In this document: positions 15,432-22,989 of the stretch, one piece after another
Position numbering within the stretch: position 1 is the stretch's first letter
How the letters are laid out: each line of letters opens with the position of its first letter
From: Bacteroidota bacterium
GTDB taxonomy: Bacteria; Bacteroidota; Bacteroidia; Flavobacteriales_F; PHOS-HE28
Assembly: GCA_018267055.1 (NCBI GenBank)
Contig: JAFDZF010000140.1
Span: 1 to 60,600, forward strand
Length of the DNA: 60,600 nucleotides
Reading direction: 5' to 3'
Notes under the pieces: model-generated
Databases searched by the model: none
Told to the model about the DNA's origin: nothing
Seen by the model: only the letters and a program-made list of their open reading frames with translations
Translations under genes and position numbers: made by a program

Positions 15432-16169
15432 TCAGCGGACGAGCACCAGCCAGTGCACCTGGCGCTCCGAACCGCCGCGGGCTTCGATCCACGCCACCGT
15501 GGTGCCTTGGGGCAGCAGGTGCTGGTCCAGCGGCAGGAGGCGGTCCTCGCCGGCGGACAGGTCCGCGTCCAGCAGCAGGTACAGGGCCCGGCCCATGGCG
15601 TCCACCACGCGCACCCGCACGCGCTGGTCCACGGCGCTGTGCACCCGCACCGTGGCCGCTTCGTCCACCGGGTTCGGCGTGACGTTCACCTCCAGGTCGC
15701 CCGTGGCCGTGCTATCGGCCGGCGGTGGTGCGCAGGCGCCCAGGTGGCAGCCGTGCGCGAGGTGGGCGGGCACCCCGTTCGCGCTGATGCAGATCGTGTG
15801 GGCGTTGGCAGGGTTGCCGGGCGGAACGTGGCACACCAGCACCTTGTTGCCGTTGTTGCCGCAGCGTACGTCCACCACGTTCACGAACACGCTGTCCGAA
15901 GCCGTGCAGGCGGTATCGTCGGTGAGGGTCACCTGGTACCAGGCACTTGCAGTGTCGCACACCTGGATGGACGGGCCGGTGAGGCCGTTGCTCCACACCA
16001 GCGTGGCCGGGTCGGCACCGTTCACCACAGGGGCCAGGGTCGTGCAGGCCAGCGGGTCATAGCCCCGGTATAGCGTGACGGTATCCGCAGGCAGGTCGAT
16101 GGTGCACTGGGCGCCCGCGGTGAGCGCGGTGAGGAGCAGGACGGTGGATGCGTAGGAGCGTGGCTTCAT
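15432..16169 (-). CDS. Secreted T9SS-type protein with CHxPPGN motif
   Basis: 245 residues. The signal peptide ends T-A-G-A-Q. A gliding-type Ig-like segment (T-L-Y-R-G-Y-D-P, V-W-S-N-G-L-T-G, W-Y-Q-V-T-L-T-D) is followed by the motif L-V-C-H-V-P-P-G-N-P-A-N-A-H-T-I-C-I-S ... H-L-A-H-G-C-H-L-G, a Cys/His module common on Bacteroidota surface proteins. The usual H-G-D is H-G-C here. The C-terminus (V-T-P-N-P-V-D-E-A-A-T-V) is a type A sorting domain. Function unknown; the module could bind metal. Confidence 0.85.
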   Translation of the reverse strand: MKPRSYASTVLLLTALTAGAQCTIDLPADTVTLYRGYDPLACTTLAPVVNGADPATLVWSNGLTGPSIQVCDTASAWYQVTLTDDTACTASDSVFVNVVDVRCGNNGNKVLVCHVPPGNPANAHTICISANGVPAHLAHGCHLGACAPPPADSTATGDLEVNVTPNPVDEAATVRVHSAVDQRVRVRVVDAMGRALYLLLDADLSAGEDRLLPLDQHLLPQGTTVAWIEARGGSERQVHWLVLVR

Positions 16170-16174
16170 GTCGG

Positions 16175-16183
16175 CGAAAATTA
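16175..16183 (-). promoter_or_regulatory. Putative -7 element TAATTTTCG
   Basis: On the minus strand this TA-rich element lies 5 nt before the ATG at 16169. It is one base longer than the strict TAnnTTTG form. Confidence 0.4.
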
Positions 16184-16291
16184 GACGGATGCCATCCGGT
16201 AGGTCAAATGGAAGGCCAGCCCAGGCCTGAGCGTCAGAGGTTTGGAACGAAGGGGCATCCTGGGGCGGATGTACCAGCGGAACGGGAGCGG

Positions 16292-16299
16292 TAGGTTCG
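16292..16299 (+). promoter_or_regulatory. Putative -7 element TAGGTTCG
   Basis: Seven nt before the ATG at 16307 and identical to the element at 2468-2475. Confidence 0.5.
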
Positions 16300-16306
16300 C
16301 ACCACC

Positions 16307-17215
16307 ATGCGCCCGCCGCTTTCCGCCGACGAGGAGCGCCTGCTCACCGAGCTGGCCGCGCGCTCGCCGAGCGACCGGGTACCGCTGTTCCTGGAGCTGG
16401 CCCGCCGGCAGAGCGCCCGCCGCCGACCGGCCGACCTGCTGATGCAGTTCGAGCGGGACGCCTTCGTGCGGGCATCCGATGCGGACCAGCGTACCGTGGT
16501 GCGGTTCGATGCAGCGGCCTTGGAGGCGGCCGAGGGTTTCGAAGCCGTGCTGCTTTCGCCGCTGGCCCCATTGGGCACCTGCTCCGTGGTCTCGCCCACC
16601 ACCCAGGACCGCTCCATCACCACCACGCGCAACACCGAAGTGGTATCGGATCCCACGAACGTGCTCGCCCTGGCCTGCGCGCGTCGTCTGCTCGCCGGTG
16701 AGCGGCACGTGCGCTTGTGCACCGTGCACCAGGTGGTGCGCCCGCAGCGCTTCCCTGCGAAGGCGGGCTGGTCGCAGCATTTCCGGCTGTTCGCGATGGT
16801 CGAGGCCGGTCCCTCCCGTGCATCGCACGGCTTCGAGGTGGAGGCCGTGGTGGGGCATGCGGCCGTCCTCGTGCGCTTCTTCCGGGCGTGCGAGCAGCTC
16901 GGTTGCCGGTTCCCCGGCCTGCGCGCGGTCCTCCACGTGGCGCCGGATGCGGAGGTGCTCGGCGGACGTATCCGCGAACGGCTGACAGCGGAGCTGCCGG
17001 TGCTGCCCGTGGCGGTGGAGACCTTGCGCTCCGGCTACTACCAGGGGATCCGCCTGCTGATCGGTGCGGAACGGCCCACGGCCGAGGGTACCTACTGTGA
17101 GCTGGCCGACGTGGGCGTATTCGACTGGGCCAGCACGCTCACGTCGGACCGGCGCATGCGCTTCGTGGCCTCCGGCCTGGGCATCCAGTTGGTGCCGTTG
17201 CTGTTCCGCGTGTGA
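16307..17215 (+). CDS. Unrecognised 302-aa cytoplasmic protein
   Basis: 302 residues, no signal peptide or membrane helix. Conserved-looking blocks are L-L-S-P-L-A-P-L-G-T-C-S-V-V-S-P-T-T-Q-D-R, S-Q-H-F-R-L-F-A-M-V-E-A-G, G-Y-Y-Q-G-I-R-L and a glycine-rich end G-L-G-I-Q-L-V-P-L. The F-R-x-F-x-x-x-E-x-G block followed by Y-Y-x-G recalls class II aminoacyl-tRNA synthetase-like cores such as HisRS or HisZ paralogs; this is a weak resemblance by eye. Its neighbours are surface proteins and give no clue. It has its own promoter-like element. Confidence 0.72.
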   Translation: MRPPLSADEERLLTELAARSPSDRVPLFLELARRQSARRRPADLLMQFERDAFVRASDADQRTVVRFDAAALEAAEGFEAVLLSPLAPLGTCSVVSPTTQDRSITTTRNTEVVSDPTNVLALACARRLLAGERHVRLCTVHQVVRPQRFPAKAGWSQHFRLFAMVEAGPSRASHGFEVEAVVGHAAVLVRFFRACEQLGCRFPGLRAVLHVAPDAEVLGGRIRERLTAELPVLPVAVETLRSGYYQGIRLLIGAERPTAEGTYCELADVGVFDWASTLTSDRRMRFVASGLGIQLVPLLFRV

Positions 17216-17315
17216 CTGTTCACCCGGCGCCTTGCAGCACTCCATACCGCAGCAGGTGCGGTGGCCGGGAAGAGCGATCGCCGCATCATGGCGGGGCGAA
17301 GGTCTACGCCCAGGG

Positions 17316-20300
17316 CTACTTCACCAGGGTCACCGCTCCCTTCAGATCTTCCGGCTCCTGGTAGGGAAGACGGTAGCCGATGCGGTAGGCGTAGACACCC
17401 GGCGGCGATGGCTCGCCTTTGCAGGTCCCGTCCCAGGGCGCCCGTGGATTGTCCGAAGTGAAGACCACCGTGCCCCAGCGGTCGAACACCTGGAGAGAGA
17501 AGTCCTTCGGCTCGCAGGGCCCATACCAACCCCAGGTATCGTTCAAGCCGTCATCATCGGGGGTGAAGGCCGAGGGCATCCAGGCGTTGCACCGGTCCGC
17601 GCAGTCCTCCACGTCGAGGGTGTGCCGCACTTCCACCACGCCGCAACCGAGCGTGGCCTGCAAGGTGACCTCCACGGTGCCATCATGCGCGAACCGCACG
17701 TCCGGATCGATGGCCGCCGATGCGGGTGCGGCATCGCCGAAGGTCCAGTGCGCGGCCAGCACCGCGGAATCCGCCAGCAGCGTGAACCGGGTATCCTCCT
17801 GCATGCAATGCAGATCGATGCTGAAGTCCGCCGCGCACAGGCATTCCCGGTTGCTGATCTCGACCAGGGCTTCATCGGTGCACCCGTTCGCGTTCGTCAC
17901 CATCACGGTATAGGTGCCGGGGGCGGAGATGGCTGCGGGATCGCTCACCGGCTGGCCCGCCCACCCGTACGAAGCGGACAGGCCGACGGTCGAGAACACC
18001 GCACCCAGGTCCACGGTCTGCCAGGGACACAGGGAGAAGGAGAGGTCAGCGCCCAACGCAGGTCCGGGGTCGATCGTGAGGGCGACGATCGCTGTATCCG
18101 TGCAACCCGCGCTGTTGATGGCGACCACCTGGTAGGTCCCGCCGGCGTTGACGGAAGTGGGAGCGGGCACGGACGATCCGTCGAGGGTCCACGCACTGCC
18201 CGGACCGGCATCGGCATACAGCGCGGTGAGGTCATAGGTGGAACCTGCGCAGATCGTGATCGATCGGTCCGCGCCCAAGGTGGGTACGGGTGCCAGGTCC
18301 AGCGTGACCGTGGTCGTGGCCGAGCACCCCGAGCTGTTGGTGATCGTGAGGAGATAGGTCCCACCGACGCCGGCGGCGGAAGGGATCGCGACGGGGACGC
18401 CGTTCAGGGTCCAGGCCGTCGCATCGGCACCAGTGGCATACAATGCGGTCAGGTCCACCGTTGCGCCGGTGCAGAGGGTCAGTGAGGTCGCCGGGCCCGG
18501 AACGGGTGCAGGCGCGAGGGTCAGCTCCACCTCAGCGGTATCCCGGCAGCCGGATGGATCCATTGCCACCAAGGTGTACACGCCCGGGAGGCCCACCGAG
18601 GACACATCGGCCACGGTGATGCCGTTCAGGGTCCAGGCGGTGCTCAGCCCGGCCGTAGGGTAGAGCGCCGCCAGGTCGAACGCGCCCCCAGGACAGATCG
18701 CAGCCGATCCATCGGCACCCAAGGCCGGAAGCGCCAACAGGTCCAAGGTCACGGCGGCCACGGCGGAACACCCCTGCGCGTTGGTGACGGTAAGAACGTA
18801 TGCACCACCGATACCGACAGCGGTCGGGTCCGCCACCGGCACCCCATTGCTCGTCCATGCCGTGGCATCCGCACCGGTGGCATAGAGCACGGTCAGGTCC
18901 ACGGTCGTGCCGGCGCAGGTGGTGATCGCGGCATCGGGCCCCAGGAAGGGAGCGGGGAGAAGGGTGAGGCCCACCTGCGCGGTATCGCGGCAGCCGGCGC
19001 CGTCGGTGGCGATCAATGTGTATGCACCGGCGGTGCTCACCGCCGAAGCATCGACCACGGAGGAGCCGGAAAAGGTCCATGCGGTGCTCGATCCGGTAGT
19101 GGCGTAAAGCGTGGTCAGGTCATAGGTGGAGCCTGCGCACATGGAGACCGACAGGTCCGGCCCAAGCGTCGGTGCCGGCGCAACGTTCAGTGTGACGGTG
19201 GCCGTGGCCGAGCAACCGGAGGCGTTCGTGGCGGTGAGGGTATGGACGCCACCGGTCGTGACGGTCGTTGGGTCCACCACGGGCGCCCCGTTCAGCGTCC
19301 ATGCCGTGGCATCCGCACCGGTGGCATAGAGCGCGGTCAGGTCCACGGTCGTGCCGGCGCAGATGGTGATCGTTGCATCCGCACCCAGGACGGGAACGGG
19401 AACAAGGGCCAGGGCCACCTGCGCGGTATCGCGGCAACCGGCGATGTCCGCAGCGACCAGGGTATAGATGCCGGCGGCGTTCACCGCTGCCGCATCCGGC
19501 ACGGAGGAACCGGCCAGGGTCCACGTAGTGTTCAGGCCCGAAGTGGCGTACAGCGCGGTCAGATCGAAGGAGGAGCCCGCGCAGAGCGTGGCCGCCTGAT
19601 CCGGGCCCAACGCCGGCGCCGGTCCGATGTTCAAGGTGACGACGGCCGTGGCCGAGCAGCCGGATGCGTTCGTTACCGCAAGGACATAGGCGCCGCTGGT
19701 CGTGACGGCGGTCGGATCGATCACCGGTGCGCCGTTCAAGGTCCACGTCGTGGCATCCGCGCCGGTGGTGTAGAGCGTGGTCAGGTCCACGGCCGCGCCG
19801 GCACAGGCGGTCACCGCTTGGTCGGGGCCGGGCACGGGGTCCGGCAGAATGTTGAGCGTGACCAGGGCCGTGTCGTTGCATCCGCCCGGGTTCTGCCCGA
19901 TCAAACGGTAGGTCCCCGGAGCGGTGGCCGCGGTGGCCGTGGCCGTGGTGATCGGCGTGCCGTCCAGCGACCACATGGGCGTGGATCCGGCCAAGGGGAA
20001 CAAGGTGGTCAGGTCCATGGCGCCGGCCCCGCTGCATCGGTCCACCACCTGGTCCGGGCCGAACGATACCGGCGTGGATACGATCACTTCGAAGCTGGCC
20101 CAATACCCGCAGCCGCTCCACGGTTCGAACGCGTCGATGTAGTAGATGCCCGGCTGGGTCACGGCGGTGGGATCGGCCACCCATCCACCACCGGCATACG
20201 AGACGTTGTAGGAATAGCCGGGAGCGGAGGTCTCATAGAAGCCGAGGATGTCCACCGTTCCGCCCGTGCAGATCGCGGCCGAGCCATCGGGGATCCAGCC

Positions 20301-20876
20301 CCAGCACGGCGGAGGGCCATTGAAGCCGAAGGTGAACCCGCCGTTGGCCGTCGATCCGTTGAACCACCCCGGCGTCCAGGTGCCGCCGGGCCCGATGCCG
20401 CCATTGGCGCAGGCGGTATCGATCACGGTGATGGTCCAGATGCCGTCCGCGAACTCGCCGTCGAAGACGCTGAGGCCGCCGCCTTGGGCGTTCCATAGGC
20501 CGGTGAACGGCGCCGATCCCATGGTGATGGACGGGGACCAATCGTACGCGAAGATGGTCCCGGTATAGTTCTGCCCGCCGGCCCCGTTGAACGCCGAGAG
20601 CAGCAGCTCGGTGCCTTGCGGCGAGGTCAGCAGGATGCGGAGGGTCTGCGGGTGATCGGTGGTGATATCGATCGCGAGCTGCCCCAGCGTGGTCGACCAG
20701 AACGTGCCCGGCGGGGCCAGCCAGCCCATGCCCACCACGTTGGCCGTGAACGTGCTGGTGTCGCACAGCGGGATGGGGCCGCTGCTGAAGGGCACTGGTT
20801 GCGCGCTCGCCGGTGTGCACAGCCCCCAGGCGAGCGCGGCGATCACATGACCTCGGAACGATGGAAGACCTGCCAT
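17316..20876 (-). CDS. Giant T9SS type B cargo with ten Ig-like repeats
   Basis: 1186 residues from the ATG at 20876; an upstream ATG at 20996 would add a 40-residue leader before the signal peptide (ends P-A-S-A-Q). The N-terminal 170 residues (L-L-T-S-P-Q-G-T-E, A-P-F-T-G-L-W-N, F-A-D-G-I-W-T-I-T-V-I-D) resemble a proprotein-convertase P domain. Ten repeats of about 74 residues follow, each with L/P-G-x-D ... C-x-G ... D-L-T-x-L-Y ... W-T-L-x-G ... G-C. A PKD-like domain comes next, then the type B sorting domain (M-P-S-A-F-T-P-D-D-D-G-L-N-D ... F-D-R-W-G-T-V-V-F). It is probably a surface adhesin or a stalk. Confidence 0.92.
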   Translation of the reverse strand: MAGLPSFRGHVIAALAWGLCTPASAQPVPFSSGPIPLCDTSTFTANVVGMGWLAPPGTFWSTTLGQLAIDITTDHPQTLRILLTSPQGTELLLSAFNGAGGQNYTGTIFAYDWSPSITMGSAPFTGLWNAQGGGLSVFDGEFADGIWTITVIDTACANGGIGPGGTWTPGWFNGSTANGGFTFGFNGPPPCWGWIPDGSAAICTGGTVDILGFYETSAPGYSYNVSYAGGGWVADPTAVTQPGIYYIDAFEPWSGCGYWASFEVIVSTPVSFGPDQVVDRCSGAGAMDLTTLFPLAGSTPMWSLDGTPITTATATAATAPGTYRLIGQNPGGCNDTALVTLNILPDPVPGPDQAVTACAGAAVDLTTLYTTGADATTWTLNGAPVIDPTAVTTSGAYVLAVTNASGCSATAVVTLNIGPAPALGPDQAATLCAGSSFDLTALYATSGLNTTWTLAGSSVPDAAAVNAAGIYTLVAADIAGCRDTAQVALALVPVPVLGADATITICAGTTVDLTALYATGADATAWTLNGAPVVDPTTVTTGGVHTLTATNASGCSATATVTLNVAPAPTLGPDLSVSMCAGSTYDLTTLYATTGSSTAWTFSGSSVVDASAVSTAGAYTLIATDGAGCRDTAQVGLTLLPAPFLGPDAAITTCAGTTVDLTVLYATGADATAWTSNGVPVADPTAVGIGGAYVLTVTNAQGCSAVAAVTLDLLALPALGADGSAAICPGGAFDLAALYPTAGLSTAWTLNGITVADVSSVGLPGVYTLVAMDPSGCRDTAEVELTLAPAPVPGPATSLTLCTGATVDLTALYATGADATAWTLNGVPVAIPSAAGVGGTYLLTITNSSGCSATTTVTLDLAPVPTLGADRSITICAGSTYDLTALYADAGPGSAWTLDGSSVPAPTSVNAGGTYQVVAINSAGCTDTAIVALTIDPGPALGADLSFSLCPWQTVDLGAVFSTVGLSASYGWAGQPVSDPAAISAPGTYTVMVTNANGCTDEALVEISNRECLCAADFSIDLHCMQEDTRFTLLADSAVLAAHWTFGDAAPASAAIDPDVRFAHDGTVEVTLQATLGCGVVEVRHTLDVEDCADRCNAWMPSAFTPDDDGLNDTWGWYGPCEPKDFSLQVFDRWGTVVFTSDNPRAPWDGTCKGEPSPPGVYAYRIGYRLPYQEPEDLKGAVTLVK
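17835..20063 (-). repeat. Ten tandem repeat units, about 222 bp each, in an alternating pattern
   Basis: Unit starts on the minus strand are at 20063 (a 231-bp unit), 19832, 19610, 19388, 19166, 18944, 18722, 18500, 18278 and 18056, all 222 bp apart after the first. Units 2, 4, 6 and 8 share G-A-D-A-T-x-W-T-x-N-G and a G-C-S-A-x/T start to the last strand. Units 3, 5 and 7 share a G-C-R-D-T-A-x-V end, and unit 9 has G-C-T-D-T-A-I-V. A 444-bp two-unit block has thus been multiplied. Confidence 0.93.
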
Positions 20877-20987
20877 CACCGGTGCAGCATCAGGCTGCTG
20901 ATCGGTTGACGGGCGCGGAGCGGACGGGTTGCTTGCGGGGGATAGTGATATAATCCGCAGCCGCGGGGGACGGGCCCTTTCCGTCCG

Positions 20988-20995
20988 TACTTTCA
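20988..20995 (+). promoter_or_regulatory. Putative -7 element TACTTTCA
   Basis: Six nt before the ATG at 21002, directly upstream of the cbpA-cbpM pair. It is a near match to TAnnTTTG. Confidence 0.4.
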
Positions 20996-21001
20996 TCCCG
21001 C

Positions 21002-21916
21002 ATGGCCATGGACTATTACCAGGTGCTCGGCGTGGAGCGCAACGCCACCGTGGACGCCATCAAGGCGGCCTATCGCAAGCTCGCACGCAAGTACCACCCC
21101 GACCTGAACCCCAACGACAAGGAGGCCAAGCGGAAGTTCCAGGAGATCAACGAGGCCAACGAGGTGCTCAGCGATCCCGAGAGCCGCAAGAAATACGACA
21201 AGTACGGCGAGCACTGGAAGCACGCCGACCAGTTCGAGGCGGCCGAAAAGGAGCGTGGCGGCCGGCAGGGAAGAGCGGGTGGGACCGGTGGTCAGCCCTT
21301 CGAGGGCTTCGGTGGCGGCAACATGAACGAGGAGGACCTCAACGACCTCTTCGGCTCCATGTTCGGCGGAAGCGGTGGCGGGCGCCGCGAGGTGAAGTTC
21401 CGCGGCCAGGACTACCAGGCCGAGTCGCACCTGGACCTGCTCGACGCGCGCACCACCCACAAGCAGACGCTGAGCGTGAACGGCAAGCAGCTGCGCATCA
21501 CCGTGCCGGCGGGCGTGGAGGATGGACAGACCATCCGCATCCCCGGCCAGGGCGGCCCCGGCGTGAACGGCGGCCCGGCGGGCGACCTCTACATCACCTT
21601 CGTGGTGAAGGACCATCCGCGCTTCAAGCGCACGGGCGCCGACCTGCACACCACCCTGGACATCAACCTGAGCACCGCGGTGCTGGGCGGCGAGGCCGTG
21701 CTGGAGACCCTGGACGGCAAGGTGAAACTGAAGGTGGCGCCGCACACGCAAAGCGGCACCCGCGCGAAGCTCAAGGGCAAGGGGTTCCCCGTGTACAAGC
21801 ACGAGGGCCATCACGGCGACCTCTACGTCACTTATCAGGTGAAGCTGCCCACCACCTTGACCGACGAGCAGCGCGCCTTGTTCGAGCAGCTCGCCAAGAC
21901 CGAACCCCAGCCATGA
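21002..21916 (+). CDS. cbpA: CbpA-type J-domain co-chaperone
   Basis: 304 residues. The J domain spans about residues 4-70 with the H-P-D tripeptide at 32-34, which stimulates DnaK ATP hydrolysis. A Gly-rich linker (about 80-125, [12 protein letters not shown] and G-G-S-G-G-G) leads to the DnaJ C-terminal substrate-binding domains. The C-x-x-C-x-G-x-G zinc repeats of true DnaJ are absent, which marks the CbpA (curved-DNA-binding) class. A second ATG at 21008 is possible. The stop overlaps the next gene, cbpM, as ATGA. Confidence 0.93.
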   Translation: MAMDYYQVLGVERNATVDAIKAAYRKLARKYHPDLNPNDKEAKRKFQEINEANEVLSDPESRKKYDKYGEHWKHADQFEAAEKERGGRQGRAGGTGGQPFEGFGGGNMNEEDLNDLFGSMFGGSGGGRREVKFRGQDYQAESHLDLLDARTTHKQTLSVNGKQLRITVPAGVEDGQTIRIPGQGGPGVNGGPAGDLYITFVVKDHPRFKRTGADLHTTLDINLSTAVLGGEAVLETLDGKVKLKVAPHTQSGTRAKLKGKGFPVYKHEGHHGDLYVTYQVKLPTTLTDEQRALFEQLAKTEPQP

Positions 21917-22209
21917 GCACGGAACCGCTGATCCCCATGGACCTGTACTGCCGGCACGAGGAGCTGGACATCACCTTCGTGCAAGCGCTCACCGAACGCG
22001 GGCTCATCCACGTGGTGATGCAGGAGGAACGGTCCTACATCGCTTCCGACCAGCTGGCGCGCCTGGAGCAGCTGGCGCGGATGCACTTCGACCTGGACAT
22101 CAACCTGGAGGGCATCGAGGCCATCAGCCACATGCTGGAACGCGTGGACCGCATGCAGCAGGAGATGCGGGCGCTGCAGGAACGGTTGCGGGTGTATGAG
22201 CGGGAATAG
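21913..22209 (+). CDS. cbpM: CbpM-like chaperone modulator
   Basis: 98 residues. The start overlaps the cbpA stop by 4 nt. It has the MerR-type winged-helix-like layout of CbpM ([14 protein letters not shown], then [12 protein letters not shown], then [20 protein letters not shown]), with a C-terminal coiled-coil of heptads rich in Met and Gln. In E. coli CbpM binds the J domain of CbpA and blocks its co-chaperone and DNA-binding activity. Gene order and overlap support the same pairing here. Confidence 0.88.
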   Translation: MSTEPLIPMDLYCRHEELDITFVQALTERGLIHVVMQEERSYIASDQLARLEQLARMHFDLDINLEGIEAISHMLERVDRMQQEMRALQERLRVYERE

Positions 22210-22237
22210 GAGGGTCCGTCCGTTCACTTCATCCTCG

Positions 22238-22507
22238 TCAGGATCGACATGACGACCGAACAAGACCGATCACGATGACCGCCCAGTGGATGCCGATCGC
22301 GACCATCAAATAGATCAGCCAACCCAAAGCGGTGCCCTCCGTACTGCGGAAATGAAGTGCGTACAGAAGCGGCAGGCTATACGCAAGGAGGATACCGATG
22401 TGGATCCCGATCGTACGGCTTCGGTCCGGACGCTTCAGTACCGAGGCGGTCATCGTGATCCCGAGGAGCACGTAACAGAGCAGTAGGTAGATCGTATCCT
22501 CGGTCAT
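22238..22507 (-). CDS. Small predicted membrane protein
   Basis: 89 residues with three hydrophobic helices (about 4-19, 33-52, 60-82) and a basic loop K-R-P-D-R-S-R between the first two. No family is recognised. The base composition is less G+C-rich than neighbours. The following lipoprotein gene on the same strand starts upstream of paaZ's end, so the three minus-strand genes 25031 to 22238 could form one transcript. Confidence 0.6.
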   Translation of the reverse strand: MTEDTIYLLLCYVLLGITMTASVLKRPDRSRTIGIHIGILLAYSLPLLYALHFRSTEGTALGWLIYLMVAIGIHWAVIVIGLVRSSCRS

Positions 22508-22578
22508 TCCGGTCGCGGTCCCATCCGTACGTATCGAGTTCCTTCGATCGCCATGAAGGATCCGCGAGGGAACTTCAC

Positions 22579-22989
22579 TCAGGAGATCGGGCGTAGGACC
22601 AAGCTATCAGGAATGCCCAGCTCAGCTCGCAGCTCTGAACAACGCCTCCTTGACCGGGTGCTTTTCCAAACAGCCTTGCCATCAGGCTGTCTCGCGGTCA
22701 GCAAGTATTTGCCCCTGCTGTTCTGAACGACCAGGAACGTGTCATCGAACGCAATGGCGACCGGATGGAGCATGACGGAATACCAGGTCGTATCGCGGTG
22801 GGGGGATCCCTCCCCATCATCCCAATGGATATATGCAGGGAACCAAAGGCCATAAGTGCCATGGGGGCCGGTACCAAGCGACCACTTTCCTACTTGCTGC
22901 CTTGGGGGGCTCAGGTCATCCGAGAGCGTAGCACATGAAGTTGCAAGCACCGCGACCGATATGGCCCAAGCGGTCCGCAGTAGTTTCAA
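22579..22989 (-). CDS. Small lipoprotein with a TTG start, coupled to paaZ
   Basis: 136 residues. The best start is TTG at 22989-22987, which gives K-L-L-R-T-A-W-A-I-S-V-A-V-L-A-T-S-C, a good lipoprotein signal with Cys at residue 19. That TTG overlaps the paaZ stop as TTGA. No ATG gives a signal. The mature region contains W-F-P-A-Y-I-H-W-D-D-G-E-G and a strand-rich C-terminal half (F-L-V-V-Q-N-S-R-G-K-Y-L-L). I recognise no family. The base composition is lower in G+C than the surrounding genes, as is that of the next gene. Confidence 0.72.
   Translation of the reverse strand: MKLLRTAWAISVAVLATSCATLSDDLSPPRQQVGKWSLGTGPHGTYGLWFPAYIHWDDGEGSPHRDTTWYSVMLHPVAIAFDDTFLVVQNSRGKYLLTARQPDGKAVWKSTRSRRRCSELRAELGIPDSLVLRPIS

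Noticed and set aside
17835-20063. Regular 222-bp repeats as a possible CRISPR or satellite array
   Set aside because: The units are protein-coding in one frame, far longer than CRISPR repeats, and encode Ig-like modules.
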